Notes: generated from the sequence alone by a model not told the origin. Counted from the stretch's first letter, positions 15,949 to 23,410 are shown. The stretch is DNA of 32,778 bases from Candidatus Solincola tengchongensis (GCA_015711895.1 MU158606.1:1894-34671); one strand, 5' to 3'. Numbers and translations are program-made.

Positions 15949-16347
15949 TCATTCGGCAAGAAGCGGTTCGATCCGGGCACGTATGGCGTCCTCGGTCTGG
16001 TAACCCACGAGGCGGGAGGCCTCGTTGCCGTCGCGGTCCAGAAAGACGAGGGTGGGCGTGGCCGAGATGTGGTAACCGGAAGCCTTTTCCGTCTCCTCCC
16101 AAACGTTGATCTCAGTGAAGTCCACCCTTCCCGCGTATTCCTCCGCCAGCCGAGCCAGCACGGGCTCGAGTTCCCGGCAGGGTGTTCACCCGGGCTGCCA
16201 GAAGTTCACTACCTGCGGCCTTCCCGCCGCCTTCCCGGGAGCTGGTTCCTTTTCTGTTTTCTCTCCGCATCCCGGGAAAAGCATCAGCGCCGCTATAGCG
16301 AGTATCACCGGCACCACGTACTCTGAAAGCCTGTAGCGCCCGGACAT
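15949..16347 (-). CDS. thioredoxin-like lipoprotein, predicted selenoprotein (UGA at 16186-16188 = Sec)
   Basis: 132 aa when the in-frame UGA at codon 54 is read as selenocysteine. Before it: a signal peptide with lipobox FPGC (Cys27), a Lys/Pro linker, and VVNFWQPG. After it, in the same frame: TPCRELEPVLARLAEEY, VDFTEINVWEE, the cis-Pro ATPTLVFLDRDG, and the rest of a thioredoxin fold. The active site therefore reads U-T-P-C, with UGA exactly where the first catalytic Cys belongs. A hairpin at 16150-16169 lies 23 nt past the UGA, as bacterial SECIS elements do. The start is ATG 16347 (or 16350) behind AGGAG, with an extended -10 promoter at 16382-16390. Role: extracytoplasmic thiol redox, partner unknown. 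It precedes the Moco operon by 54 bp. Without Sec recoding the gene would be a pseudogene, but conservation on both sides argues against that. Confidence 0.82.
16150..16169 (-). promoter_or_regulatory. bacterial SECIS-like hairpin
   Basis: On the minus strand CGAGCC and GGCTCG form a perfect 6-bp stem, extended by one U-G pair, around the loop CGUGCU. The loop has G in position two followed by U, and starts 23 nt after the UGA. This fits the described bSECIS pattern (G among the first two loop bases, 16-37 nt from UGA). Confidence 0.72.
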
Positions 16348-16381
16348 CATAACTCCTGTAATAAAGGGCCGCCTCGCTGCG

Positions 16382-16390
16382 ATTATAGCA
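16382..16390 (-). promoter_or_regulatory. extended -10 promoter of the selenoprotein gene
   Basis: TGC-TATAAT on the minus strand, 32-35 bp upstream of the two possible ATGs. It rules out the longer open frame that begins at 16428. Confidence 0.6.
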
Positions 16391-16453
16391 CAGAGGATTC
16401 TCAAAGCCGCGTGCCTGTTTCCGCGCATAGTAGTCGCAGAGCGACTTTTAGAA

Positions 16454-16477
16454 CCCCGGTCACCGTCGAGACCGGGG
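16454..16477 (-). terminator. candidate terminator hairpin downstream of glycerate kinase
   Basis: CCCCGGTC and GACCGGGG, a perfect 8-bp stem with an 8-nt loop. On the minus strand TTCTAAAAG follows, so the U-run is weak. It separates the glycerate kinase gene from the selenoprotein promoter. The rest of 16391-16683 shows nothing else clear. Confidence 0.4.
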
Positions 16478-16683
16478 ACGAAGCCGCCTTCCGGGCCGCC
16501 GTTTTCACATATTGTGTTACATTTTTTCGAAATGGGACACGAAAAGAGTTCCTGCGTGCTTCTCGGGCCGTGCCTTTTCCGGCCACTCGCGCCTCAAGGC
16601 CGGCCATGAGCCTCCGGTTCCCGCAGGGTGTGTCCGGACCGAACGGTGTCCATCTGCGCGAGAAGCGCTCGACGGAACGGTCA

Positions 16684-17850
16684 TCACAGGAGAACCCTGA
16701 TAAGCATGGCGATCTCCCGGGAGGTGGCGGCGAGGAGCCGATGGGCTTGGCGCAGGGAATCTTCCAGGGAAAGCGGGCCGCCGGCGGTGGAGAACATGGC
16801 CGTCACGCCGCTCTCGTGCAGCTTCTCCGCCCCCGGGGCGAGCTCCCCGGCCAGGGCCAGGACGGGGATGCCTCTATCCGCAGCCCTGCGGGCCACGCCG
16901 TTCACCGTCTTGCCGCGCGCCGTCTGGGCGTCCAGCCTCCCCTCGCCGGTCATCACCAGCCGTGCTGCGGAGAGGAGCTCCTCAAAACCCACCGCCTCCA
17001 TGACCACATCGATGCCCGGTCTTATCTCCGCGCCCAGGAACACGGCAAGACCGAATCCCAGGCCGCCCGCGGCTCCCGCGCCGGGTAAGCCGGCCGGACC
17101 CGCTCCGGGGGTCGGCTCCGCGGGGCGACAGGGCATAGGAACCTGCGCCGAGGCCACCTCCGCCAGCCGGGCCAGCCCCCTTTCCAGGGCCTCCACCTCC
17201 TCCGGACCCGCTCCCTTCTGGGGCGCGTAGACGCGCGAGGCCCCCTCCGGTCCCAGCAGCGGGTTGTCCACGTCGCTGGCCACCACGATCTCCACCTCGC
17301 GCAACCTGGGGTCCAGACCGGAGAGGTCGATGCTTTTCAGGCGATGGAGATACCCGCCTCCGGGAGGGAGTTCCTTGCCCTTGCCGTCCAGGAAACGGGC
17401 ACCGAGGGCGGAAGCCATGCCCGTGCCTCCGTCGTTGGTCCCGCTCCCCCCTATGCCCACGATGATGCGGGTGGCTCCCAGGTCCAGGGCTCCGCGGATG
17501 AGGTCGCCGGTCCCGGCGGTGGTGGTATTCATGGGGTCCCGGCGTTCCGGGGGGATGAGCTGGAGGCCGGAGGCGGCGGCTATCTCCACCACCGCGGTCT
17601 TCCCGTCCCCGCAAAGGCCGAGGGGAGCCCTCCGCTTCTCGCCCAGCGGCCCGGTGACCTCCATCTCCACCAGGCGACCCCCGGTGGCCTTGACCAGGAC
17701 ATCGAGGGTACCCTCCCCGCCGTCGGCCAGCGGACAGAGGACGCATTCCGCCTCCGGCCACCCCTCCAGGAAACCGGCGGCTATGGCCTCGGCCGCCTGG
17801 GACGCGGTGAGGGACCCCTTGAACTTGTCCGGACAGACGAGGACGCGCAT
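16684..17850 (-). CDS. glycerate kinase (GarK/GlxK type)
   Basis: 388 aa, cytosolic, phosphorylates D-glycerate with ATP. The family signatures are present: CPDKFKGSLTASQAAEA at the N-terminus, PLADGGEGTLDVL, GIGGSGTNDGGTGMASALGA, VASDVDNPLLGPEGAS, PGAGAAGGLGFGL and TGEGRLDAQT. GGAGGTTCG before the ATG at 17850 sets the start. A proline-rich stretch (about residues 244-258, VPMPCRPAEPTPGAG) precedes the PGAGAAGG motif and looks like a small linker insertion. The nearest upstream gene on the strand ends 400 bp away, so it is probably an independent unit. Product position (2- or 3-phosphoglycerate) is not assigned; GarK types give 2-phosphoglycerate. Confidence 0.94.
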   Translation of the reverse strand: MRVLVCPDKFKGSLTASQAAEAIAAGFLEGWPEAECVLCPLADGGEGTLDVLVKATGGRLVEMEVTGPLGEKRRAPLGLCGDGKTAVVEIAAASGLQLIPPERRDPMNTTTAGTGDLIRGALDLGATRIIVGIGGSGTNDGGTGMASALGARFLDGKGKELPPGGGYLHRLKSIDLSGLDPRLREVEIVVASDVDNPLLGPEGASRVYAPQKGAGPEEVEALERGLARLAEVASAQVPMPCRPAEPTPGAGPAGLPGAGAAGGLGFGLAVFLGAEIRPGIDVVMEAVGFEELLSAARLVMTGEGRLDAQTARGKTVNGVARRAADRGIPVLALAGELAPGAEKLHESGVTAMFSTAGGPLSLEDSLRQAHRLLAATSREIAMLIRVLL

Positions 17851-18251
17851 CGAACCTCCAGGTACGCTCGCCCCACGCGGTTCATGGCTTTACCGCGGAG
17901 AAAACCATTCCGGAGGAGAGGGTCGTTCCGGAGGGATACGATCGCTCCTCCCTGGGTGAACTTCTCTTCCCAATGTATCCGACCGTGGAGTGATGGGCCG
18001 CTGCCAGGGCATGTAATCGCGACATCGGGGACGATGTCCCCCATGTTCGGGATCCCGGACTGGAGAAAGGGTGGCTGCCTTCATCCAGGAGCTCGGACGG
18101 CAAGCCGCACATTTCGATGCTCATGGTGATTCCTCCACTGGATTCACGGAGGTCTTCACTCAAGGCCGGCAAAGGCTGAGTTGCGGGAATCTATTTCCTC
18201 CTCCGAGCCCCTGCGTCTCGGTGTGGCCCTCAGCGCCCGCGTCCCTCCCCT
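17851..18251. other. intergenic region
   Basis: 400 bp between nfnA and the glycerate kinase gene on the minus strand. Apart from the kinase SD I see no promoter of quality, terminator or gene. Confidence 0.4.
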
Positions 18252-19070
18252 TCAGAGGGGCATGTTGCGGGCTATCTCCTCCTCCTCCAGGTACTGGTCG
18301 AGCCGGGCGAGGAGGAGGTTCCAGTCCACCAGGTGCCCGTCGAACTCCGGGCCGTCCACGCAGGCGAAGCGCGTCTTTCCGTCCACCTCGCACCGGCAGG
18401 TCCCGCACATGCCCGTCCCATCCAGCATTATGGAGTTCAGGCTCACCTTGGTGGGTACGCCGAATTCCCGGGTCACCGCGGAGGCGAACTTCATCATCAC
18501 CGCCGGGCCGATGGCCATCACCAGGTCCGCCCCTTCCTCCTTCAGGACCTGCTCCAGCGCCCAGGTGACCCTGCCGGAGAGCCCCTTGGAGCCGTCGTCG
18601 GTGGTCACCAGCAGGCGGTCGGTGACCTCGGTCATCTCCTCCTCCAGAATGAGCAGCCCCGCGGTACGGGCTCCGATGATGCCCGTGACCCGGTTGCCGG
18701 CGCGGCGCATCTCCCGGCAGATGGGGTAGATGGCGGCGATCCCCACGCCGCCTCCCACGCAGACCACGTGCCCGAAGCGGTCGATCTCCGTCGGTCTGCC
18801 CAGGGGGCCCACCAGGTCGAGTATCTCCTCGCCTGCCTCCATACGGCTGAGCTTGGCCGTGGAGCGGCCCACCACCTGGAAGACGAGGCGTATCCAGCCT
18901 TCCCGGCTGTCCCAGTCGCATAGCGTGAGGGGGAAGCGCTCGCCCCGTTCGTCCAGGCGGAGGATGACGAACTGCCCCGCCCGGGCCCGCCTGGCGATGC
19001 CCTCAGCGCGCACTCTCACGGAATGGACGCGCTCGGCGAGGTCCTCCTTGGATAAGATGGCATAACTCAT
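18252..19070 (-). CDS. nfnA: ferredoxin-NADP+ reductase subunit alpha (NfnA/SudB-type)
   Basis: 272 aa, FNR-like flavoprotein. The FAD part has GQFVILRLDERGERFPLTL. The NAD(P) part has GPLGRPTEI and VVCVGGGVGIAAIYPICREM. The C-terminal 2Fe-2S site is LDGTGMCGTCRCEVDGKTRFACVDGPEFDGH. Such subunits pair with a GltD-like NfnB to link ferredoxin, NADH and NADP(H) (NfnAB, flavin-based bifurcation) or form sulfide dehydrogenase. Here the NfnB-like gene is 9 kb away and frameshifted, while cooC lies directly upstream. The ATG overlaps the cooC stop (ATGA) and GGGAG precedes it, so the two are translationally coupled. Confidence 0.92.
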   Translation of the reverse strand: MSYAILSKEDLAERVHSVRVRAEGIARRARAGQFVILRLDERGERFPLTLCDWDSREGWIRLVFQVVGRSTAKLSRMEAGEEILDLVGPLGRPTEIDRFGHVVCVGGGVGIAAIYPICREMRRAGNRVTGIIGARTAGLLILEEEMTEVTDRLLVTTDDGSKGLSGRVTWALEQVLKEEGADLVMAIGPAVMMKFASAVTREFGVPTKVSLNSIMLDGTGMCGTCRCEVDGKTRFACVDGPEFDGHLVDWNLLLARLDQYLEEEEIARNMPL

Positions 19071-19852
19071 GCTTCCACTCCCAGTTCCTGGAAAAGCCTT
19101 TCCTTGATGCGGCGTATCTCCTCCACGAAGGCCGGATCGGCGTCGTAAGGGCTTGTGCCCTCCAGGTCGGCGCGCCGGATGTTCTGGTTGTAGGATATGG
19201 AGCCCAGGTAGGGCATCCCGTCCAGGCGGGACCGCACCAGCTCCTCCTCATCCGGGGACTGCACCTTGTTGAGGACCACGAAGACGCGCCGCACCTTGAG
19301 GTCTCCCGCCAGCCTGCGGATGGAATTGGCCGTCTGCAGGCTGCGCATCCCGGGCTCGATGACCACAATCATGGCGTCCACCGCTCCCGCCGTCCCCCGG
19401 CCCAAGTGCTCCAGGCCGGCCTCCATGTCCATGATCACCACGTCCTTGCGGGCCAGGAGGAGGTGCTGCAGGAGGGCCTTGAGCATCACCGACTCCGGGC
19501 ACACGCAACCCCCGCCGCCCTCCTTGACCGTGCCCATGACCAGGAGGCGTACCCCCTTGTGCACTTTGGACAGCGCTTCCGGGAGGTCGTCCACCTTGGG
19601 GTTCATCTTGAAATAAGTGCCGAAGGTGCCGGGCTTGGAATCGGTGCGCTCGGCGATGAGCTCCTTCATGTCGGCGATGGGGACCACGCCCTCCATCTCC
19701 TCCTCGGGGATGCCCAGGCTGGAGGCCAGGTTGGCGTCGGGATCGGCGTCCACGGCCACCACATTGTATCCCTCCTCAGCCAGGAGGCGGGCCAAGCCGC
19801 CGGCCAGGGTGGTCTTGCCCACTCCGCCTTTCCCGGTCACGGCTATCTTCAA
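19067..19852 (-). CDS. cooC: CooC-family nickel insertion ATPase (CODH maturation)
   Basis: 261 aa from TTG at 19852. GTG at 19861 is also in frame, but its SD (GGAG) is one base away, while it is eight bases from the TTG and gives the typical MKIAVTGKGGVGKTT N-terminus. Deviant Walker A GKGGVGKTT (7-15), VDADPDANLASSLG, the C-V-C motif in GGGGCVCPES (metal-binding dimer site of CooC), Walker B DMEAGLEHLGRG. CooC proteins use ATP to load Ni into carbon monoxide dehydrogenase. The stop overlaps the nfnA start. A TATAAT lies about 90 bp upstream. CooT in this window fits the same pathway. Confidence 0.93.
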   Translation of the reverse strand: MKIAVTGKGGVGKTTLAGGLARLLAEEGYNVVAVDADPDANLASSLGIPEEEMEGVVPIADMKELIAERTDSKPGTFGTYFKMNPKVDDLPEALSKVHKGVRLLVMGTVKEGGGGCVCPESVMLKALLQHLLLARKDVVIMDMEAGLEHLGRGTAGAVDAMIVVIEPGMRSLQTANSIRRLAGDLKVRRVFVVLNKVQSPDEEELVRSRLDGMPYLGSISYNQNIRRADLEGTSPYDADPAFVEEIRRIKERLFQELGVEA

Positions 19853-19940
19853 GGCGATCACTCCTTCCCGCCCGAGCGTCTGATGGCAATATATGGTAAT
19901 TTTCCCGCTACGAGTTCACAGGCCGCGGCTTTCCGGAAGA

Positions 19941-19946
19941 ATTATA
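19941..19946 (-). promoter_or_regulatory. -10 box of cooC-nfnA
   Basis: Perfect TATAAT on the minus strand, about 89 bp upstream of the cooC TTG. The -35 region is poor. Confidence 0.45.
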
Positions 19947-20046
19947 CTACAGGGCCGGACCGCATCCGGTATGGCGGTGGCCCAAAGTGACGTCCCTCCG
20001 GAGGCCACCCGATTTCCTTTATGCACGAACATGATCCCCGAAAATG

Positions 20047-20075
20047 TTTACCGTCCGGAGGCGGCGTGTTACTAT
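20047..20075 (+). promoter_or_regulatory. candidate promoter for the diacylglycerol-kinase-family gene
   Basis: TTTACC, 17-bp spacer, TACTAT; each hexamer is a 4/6 match. The leader would be about 130 nt and contain the hairpin at 20117-20151. Confidence 0.35.
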
Positions 20076-20116
20076 TTCCCTGAAACCACCTTGCCTCACA
20101 GGCATTTTCTGTTTAT

Positions 20117-20151
20117 CGAGGCGCAACGACACAGCATGTTTCGTCGCCTCG
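20117..20151 (+). promoter_or_regulatory. leader hairpin upstream of the diacylglycerol-kinase-family gene
   Basis: CGAGGCG (20117-20123) pairs with CGCCTCG (20145-20151) and ACGA (20126-20129) with TCGT (20141-20144). This gives 11 bp with a two-base bulge and an 11-nt loop. The 5' half, TCGAGGCGCA... to GCATG, recurs before the second diacylglycerol-kinase-family gene at 30066-30088 (19 of 23 identical). Confidence 0.5.
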
Positions 20152-20210
20152 CAAAACCGGTAGAGGAGAGCTTGAGGAGAGTTCTCGAAAGAGTGAAGGA
20201 GATGCCGTAA
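20136..20210 (+). CDS. possible 24-codon leader peptide
   Basis: Short frame starting MFRRLAKPVEESL and ending KEMP. Its TAA ends one base before the GTG of the next gene. It is amphipathic and basic. The ATG sits in the hairpin loop and has no SD, so translation is doubtful. If translated, it would couple to the downstream gene. Confidence 0.2.
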   Translation: MFRRLAKPVEESLRRVLERVKEMP

Positions 20211-20211
20211 C

Positions 20212-21429
20212 GTGCCCGGAGCAGTCGGGGACCGCCGTTATCTGGTTATCGTGAACCCCGTTTCGCGTGGCGGCAAGGCCCAGGAGGAGGGGATCTGGCT
20301 GCTCAACCGCCTCAAGCGGGCCGGGGTGGAATACGAGGCCCTCTTCACCGAGCGGGCCGGACACGCCGAGGAGATGGTGGTCAAATGGGCGGAGGATTTC
20401 GACGTGGTGGTGTCCGTGTCCGGGGACGGAACCACCAACGAGATAATCAACGGGATTATGAAAGTCCCTTCCTCCCGCCTCAAACTGGCCATGTTCCCGG
20501 CGGGCACCGCGGACGACTTCGCTTCCAACATGGGCTACGACCGCAAGGACAAGGAACAGGCCCTGCGCGCCATTCTGGGGGACTGCTGCCGCACCATCGA
20601 CCTCATCCGTTACGACAGTCGCTATGCGGCGGTAACTTTCGGCCTGGGCGTGGACTCGGAAATCGCCGATGGTGCCTATAAGTGGAAGCGTTTCCGCATC
20701 CCGGCTTACTTTTACAGCGGCCTGAAGAAGTGCTTCTTCGAGGAGAGGAAGCGTTACTTCGTGCGCTTCGACTATGAGGGCCAGACCTTCGAGGACTGGG
20801 TGCTCATCGCCATATTGTGCAACGCGCCCTTGTTCGGTAGGTACATCAAGATACACCCCGAGGCCCGCATGAACGACGGCATCCTTGGTCTGACCATTGG
20901 ACGGGAGATGCCCAACGTGTACGGGCTGGTGCTCTTCCTCTTCGCCTGCATGGGAGGGCGGCACGGCTTTTCCCGCAAGGTCTCCTTCCACCAGGTGCGC
21001 AGGATGCGGGTGGAGTGCAAGACGGACACCTATGCCCAGATCGACGGCGAGGTGTACAAGTTCGATGCCGGCCGGGTGATCGAGCTCTCGGTGGTGCCCG
21101 ATGCCCTCAGGGTCCTGGTACCGCCGGAATCCCTTCGTGACCGCAGGCTCCCCTTCGTGCCCCGCGAGGAGCCACCGCAGCCTCTGCAGTTGCGCTTAAT
21201 TCCGCCGCAGGCGGGAGTGGCCGAAGAACTGGAGGCGCTCTCCCGACGGGTTAAAGCTAGGGTGGAACAGGCCCTGGAGGCGGCGCGGGAACATCGACGG
21301 CGCTTTGCTTTTCCCGGCTTTGTGGATCAGGCGGGCAGGCAGCAGTCCTTCGATTTCGATAGAGAGGAGATGAAGCTGGTGCGCCGGGCGGCGAGGCGTC
21401 TCAGGAAAGAACTGGTAAAGGGAATATGA
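20212..21429 (+). CDS. diacylglycerol kinase/lipid kinase family protein with C-terminal extension
   Basis: 405 aa. N-terminal DAGK catalytic domain: YLVIVNPVSRGGKA, VSVSGDGTTNEIINGIM (nucleotide loop), MFPAGTADDFASNMGY. The YegS/DgkB-like C-terminal domain includes VTFGLGVDSEIA, CNAPLFGRYIKIHPEARMNDG and AQIDGEVYKF. About 95 further residues form a charged, helical tail (LEALSRRVKARVEQALEAAREH ... RRAARRLRKELVKG), which the core family lacks. Likely a soluble or membrane-peripheral lipid kinase. The start is GTG at 20212; AAGGAG lies about 12 bases upstream. A structured RNA with a terminator follows downstream. Confidence 0.9.
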   Translation: MPGAVGDRRYLVIVNPVSRGGKAQEEGIWLLNRLKRAGVEYEALFTERAGHAEEMVVKWAEDFDVVVSVSGDGTTNEIINGIMKVPSSRLKLAMFPAGTADDFASNMGYDRKDKEQALRAILGDCCRTIDLIRYDSRYAAVTFGLGVDSEIADGAYKWKRFRIPAYFYSGLKKCFFEERKRYFVRFDYEGQTFEDWVLIAILCNAPLFGRYIKIHPEARMNDGILGLTIGREMPNVYGLVLFLFACMGGRHGFSRKVSFHQVRRMRVECKTDTYAQIDGEVYKFDAGRVIELSVVPDALRVLVPPESLRDRRLPFVPREEPPQPLQLRLIPPQAGVAEELEALSRRVKARVEQALEAAREHRRRFAFPGFVDQAGRQQSFDFDREEMKLVRRAARRLRKELVKGI

Positions 21430-21605
21430 CCGCGCCGTAAAAGTTCACTCTCGGTTAACATTAAACCGGCCGCGGAGTATGGGTAATAAAGGTTGATCTA
21501 TATCATTCTTTTACCCCTTTTAACCACCGGAGAGCCTTGACACCAATGCTCATCTTTGATAACTTCAAGACGTCGGGTGGGGATGATATGTAGATCATAT
21601 AGAGC

Positions 21606-21631
21606 AAGCCCCATCCGGGGCTTAAGTTTTT
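21606..21631 (+). terminator. internal terminator-like hairpin
   Basis: AAGCCCC-ATCC-GGGGCTT, then AAG and five T. It can be disrupted by the upstream GGGTGGGG (21575-21582), so it may be a switchable terminator. Confidence 0.5.
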
Positions 21632-21760
21632 GAACCTTGAAAGTGAGGTCCTACGCTATTAGCTGCCGGCCAACCCCATATGCCCTATAGCATGAGATGA
21701 CTTCAGCACATTCCACCCCCTGAATAGCCCTATCCGCCGGTGGCTAATAGCAACTCTTAT

Positions 21761-21788
21761 AGAGGAGGCGCTACGGCGCCTCCTTTCT
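21761..21788 (+). terminator. intrinsic terminator with UNCG loop
   Basis: GGAGGCGC-TACG-GCGCCTCC (8 bp, up to 11 with flanks) followed by TTTCT. The loop is C(UACG)G, the stable UNCG type. The stop codon of the opposing radical SAM gene lies within it, so it may insulate both convergent units. Confidence 0.8.
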
Positions 21789-22898
21789 ATTTCCTCGGCC
21801 TCGCTTGAGGGTTGACGGTCGGAAGGGTTCGGGACGGGCGAGCTCCGGCCTCCCGCAGGGAGGCTCCCCCGGCCCCGCGCAGTGCACGTGGCAGTTGGCG
21901 GTGCATCCCTCGATCGGCGAGAACCTCTCCGGGCCGGTGCGGCGCGAGAAGGGCATGGGGAAAGCCTCGCAGTGAGGGAGGCCGGGGGAATCGGCGGCCT
22001 CCGACGGCAATTCCTGGCATACGGCGTAGGTCATGCCCAGCTTGCCGGACAGGGAGGCGGCGAGGCGGTGGAACTTCAGCCGTCCGGCGGTCGGGAGCAT
22101 GTAACCGCTGGAGGTCGCGGAGCGGTCGAAAATGTAGTCCTCCATGAGGCGGCGGCCCTCCAGCGCGGAGCGGGTAGCAACAGCTTCCGCCAGTGCCTTG
22201 CGGGTGGCCGCGGTGAAGCGGCCCGTTGAGCTCACCACATGGCGGGCGCCGGCGAGGGAGGCGTCACGGAGCAGCTCCTCCAGGCGTTCGTCCCAATCCG
22301 CACCGTAGGTTGCCCTCCAGAGGTGGGGGATGAAGGGGTCCAGGCGGAGGGTGGCGGGCAATCCTCTGGAGGTGGCCCAGGAGAGGGCTTCCAGCCTCTT
22401 TTCATAAGGGGGCGCAGCCGGGGATAGCAGGCGGAGCACTTCGGGCGGACCCTCGATGGTCACCTCCAGGAAGAAGTAGCCGCCGCCCGGAAAACCCTCC
22501 ACGGGGTCGAGGAAGGAGGGATCACCTTTGGTTATCAGATGAAAACTTATTCCCCAGCGCACCAGCACCCGTATCAGCTCGAGCATCACCCGCCTGAGTT
22601 CCGGAACCGCTTGGCAGGGGTCGGTGACATTGGAGATGGAGATGGGCGGGCAGAGCTCAAGCGCCGAGAGCTCCCTCTTTACCACCTCGGCCAGATTTGA
22701 ATACACCTGCATGCTGGAATCGGATGAACGGGAATATACGGCATCCCTGGCATAGCAGTACAGGCAGCTGTGGGTGCAATGCGGCCTCCCCGGGGGCGTG
22801 ACGTTCAATATCCACTTGTGGTAGCACTTGCGCCCCGGGCCGCGGTAAGGAAAGTCGTGCAGGGTGGGAGACCTGCGTTCCACGAACATGACGTCCAT
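21771..22898 (-). CDS. radical SAM protein, SplB-like
   Basis: 375 aa from ATG 22898. The radical SAM cluster motif is CTHSCLYC, followed by YARDAVYS. SNVTDPCQAVPE and HLITKGDPSFLDP fit the spore-photoproduct-lyase-like/Rv2578c-like group ('sp.tDpyqp.E', 'iiTKs'). Additional cysteines in CTANCHVHCAGPGEPPC near the C-terminus may hold another metal or Fe-S site; they are not part of the SPL core I know. The frame is open to 23018, but a promoter (TTGAGA-N16-CATACT) overlaps that region, so the shorter start is preferred; its SD is weak. The substrate is unknown, and DNA repair should not be assumed. Confidence 0.78.
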   Translation of the reverse strand: MDVMFVERRSPTLHDFPYRGPGRKCYHKWILNVTPPGRPHCTHSCLYCYARDAVYSRSSDSSMQVYSNLAEVVKRELSALELCPPISISNVTDPCQAVPELRRVMLELIRVLVRWGISFHLITKGDPSFLDPVEGFPGGGYFFLEVTIEGPPEVLRLLSPAAPPYEKRLEALSWATSRGLPATLRLDPFIPHLWRATYGADWDERLEELLRDASLAGARHVVSSTGRFTAATRKALAEAVATRSALEGRRLMEDYIFDRSATSSGYMLPTAGRLKFHRLAASLSGKLGMTYAVCQELPSEAADSPGLPHCEAFPMPFSRRTGPERFSPIEGCTANCHVHCAGPGEPPCGRPELARPEPFRPSTLKRGRGNRKEAP

Positions 22899-22990
22899 GG
22901 TTCCATGATAAGGGAAGGGAACGGCGGGCTCATCCCGAAGGCGGCGTTTTCGCCGAAGAAGAAGGATAGACTCCCGTCTTCCTCTCGGGA

Positions 22991-23018
22991 AGTATGCAGT
23001 GATTTCATATACTCTCAA
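22991..23018 (-). promoter_or_regulatory. promoter of the radical SAM gene
   Basis: Minus strand TTGAGA (23013-23018), 16-bp spacer, CATACT (22991-22996): 5/6 and 4/6 matches. The leader to ATG 22898 would be about 85 nt. Confidence 0.45.
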
Positions 23019-23381
23019 GTGCGGGAGGAGCGGTAGGGCTACGGCGCTGCTCCCGTCCGGGCTGGCCTTTCGGCTCCAAGAACGGAGGGATGAGAGGGAG
23101 GCCCCTCGGGCTTTTTCGTTGCGAATGGTGTGCAGCTAAACGACGCGAGAACCTCTGGCCTGTGGGGGGAGCGTTTTCCCGCGGAACGCTTGTGCCGTTG
23201 TGCGTTTCCGCCTATACCCCTTGACGCAAGGGGGAATTTTTCCCACCAGCGTGGAGTTCTGAGCCGATCCCGCTGTGTCAGTATTTCGGCCCTGTGGAAT
23301 TCGGGAGAGAAAGGGGCGATTTCACTCCGGCCGTCCGCCCGACGCCGGACGCGTTTGCCGCCCTGTCGGCAGCTGCCTCTG

Positions 23382-23410
23382 TTGCCATTCCCCTCCGGTA
23401 AATCTATAAT
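23382..23410 (+). promoter_or_regulatory. sigma70-type promoter of the thiolase-FadB operon
   Basis: TTGCCA (23382-23387), 17-bp spacer, TATAAT (23405-23410). It predicts a leader of about 190 nt before the thiolase ATG. Confidence 0.65.

Larger units (their letters stand above)
21560..21788 (+). ncRNA. unrecognised structured RNA with terminal intrinsic terminator
   Basis: A non-coding 340-bp gap holds an organised set of pairings on the plus strand. Outer stem of domain 1: CUUCAAG (21563-21569) with CUUG-A-AAG (21636-21643). Inside it, GGGUGGGG (21575-21582) can pair with CCCCAUCC (21609-21616), mutually exclusive with hairpin AAGCCCC/GGGGCUU (21606-21623). Domain 2: a 16-bp stem, 21655-21670 with 21736-21751, closing a 65-nt loop with two small hairpins (AUGC/GCAU; UUCAG/CUGAA). 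A terminator ends it. The non-Watson-Crick pairs in the long stems are G-U on the plus strand and would be A-C on the minus strand, which favours a plus-strand RNA. TTGACA at about 21536 may be its -35. I cannot match it to 6S, tmRNA, RNase P, SRP, T-box or a known riboswitch. Confidence 0.5.

Noticed and set aside
16186..16428. Reading the thioredoxin-like gene as a pseudogene with a nonsense mutation
   Set aside because: The UGA sits precisely at a redox Cys, the frame is intact on both sides, and a SECIS-like hairpin follows; recoding explains the sequence better.
19893..20210. 105-codon plus frame before the lipid kinase
   Set aside because: No SD, no motifs; only its last 24 codons could be a leader peptide.
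21560..21788. T-box leader or classical riboswitch
   Set aside because: The T-box sequence (AGGGTGGNACCGCG) and the cores of TPP, SAM, cobalamin, c-di-GMP, fluoride and ZTP riboswitches are not present, and no gene follows in the same direction.
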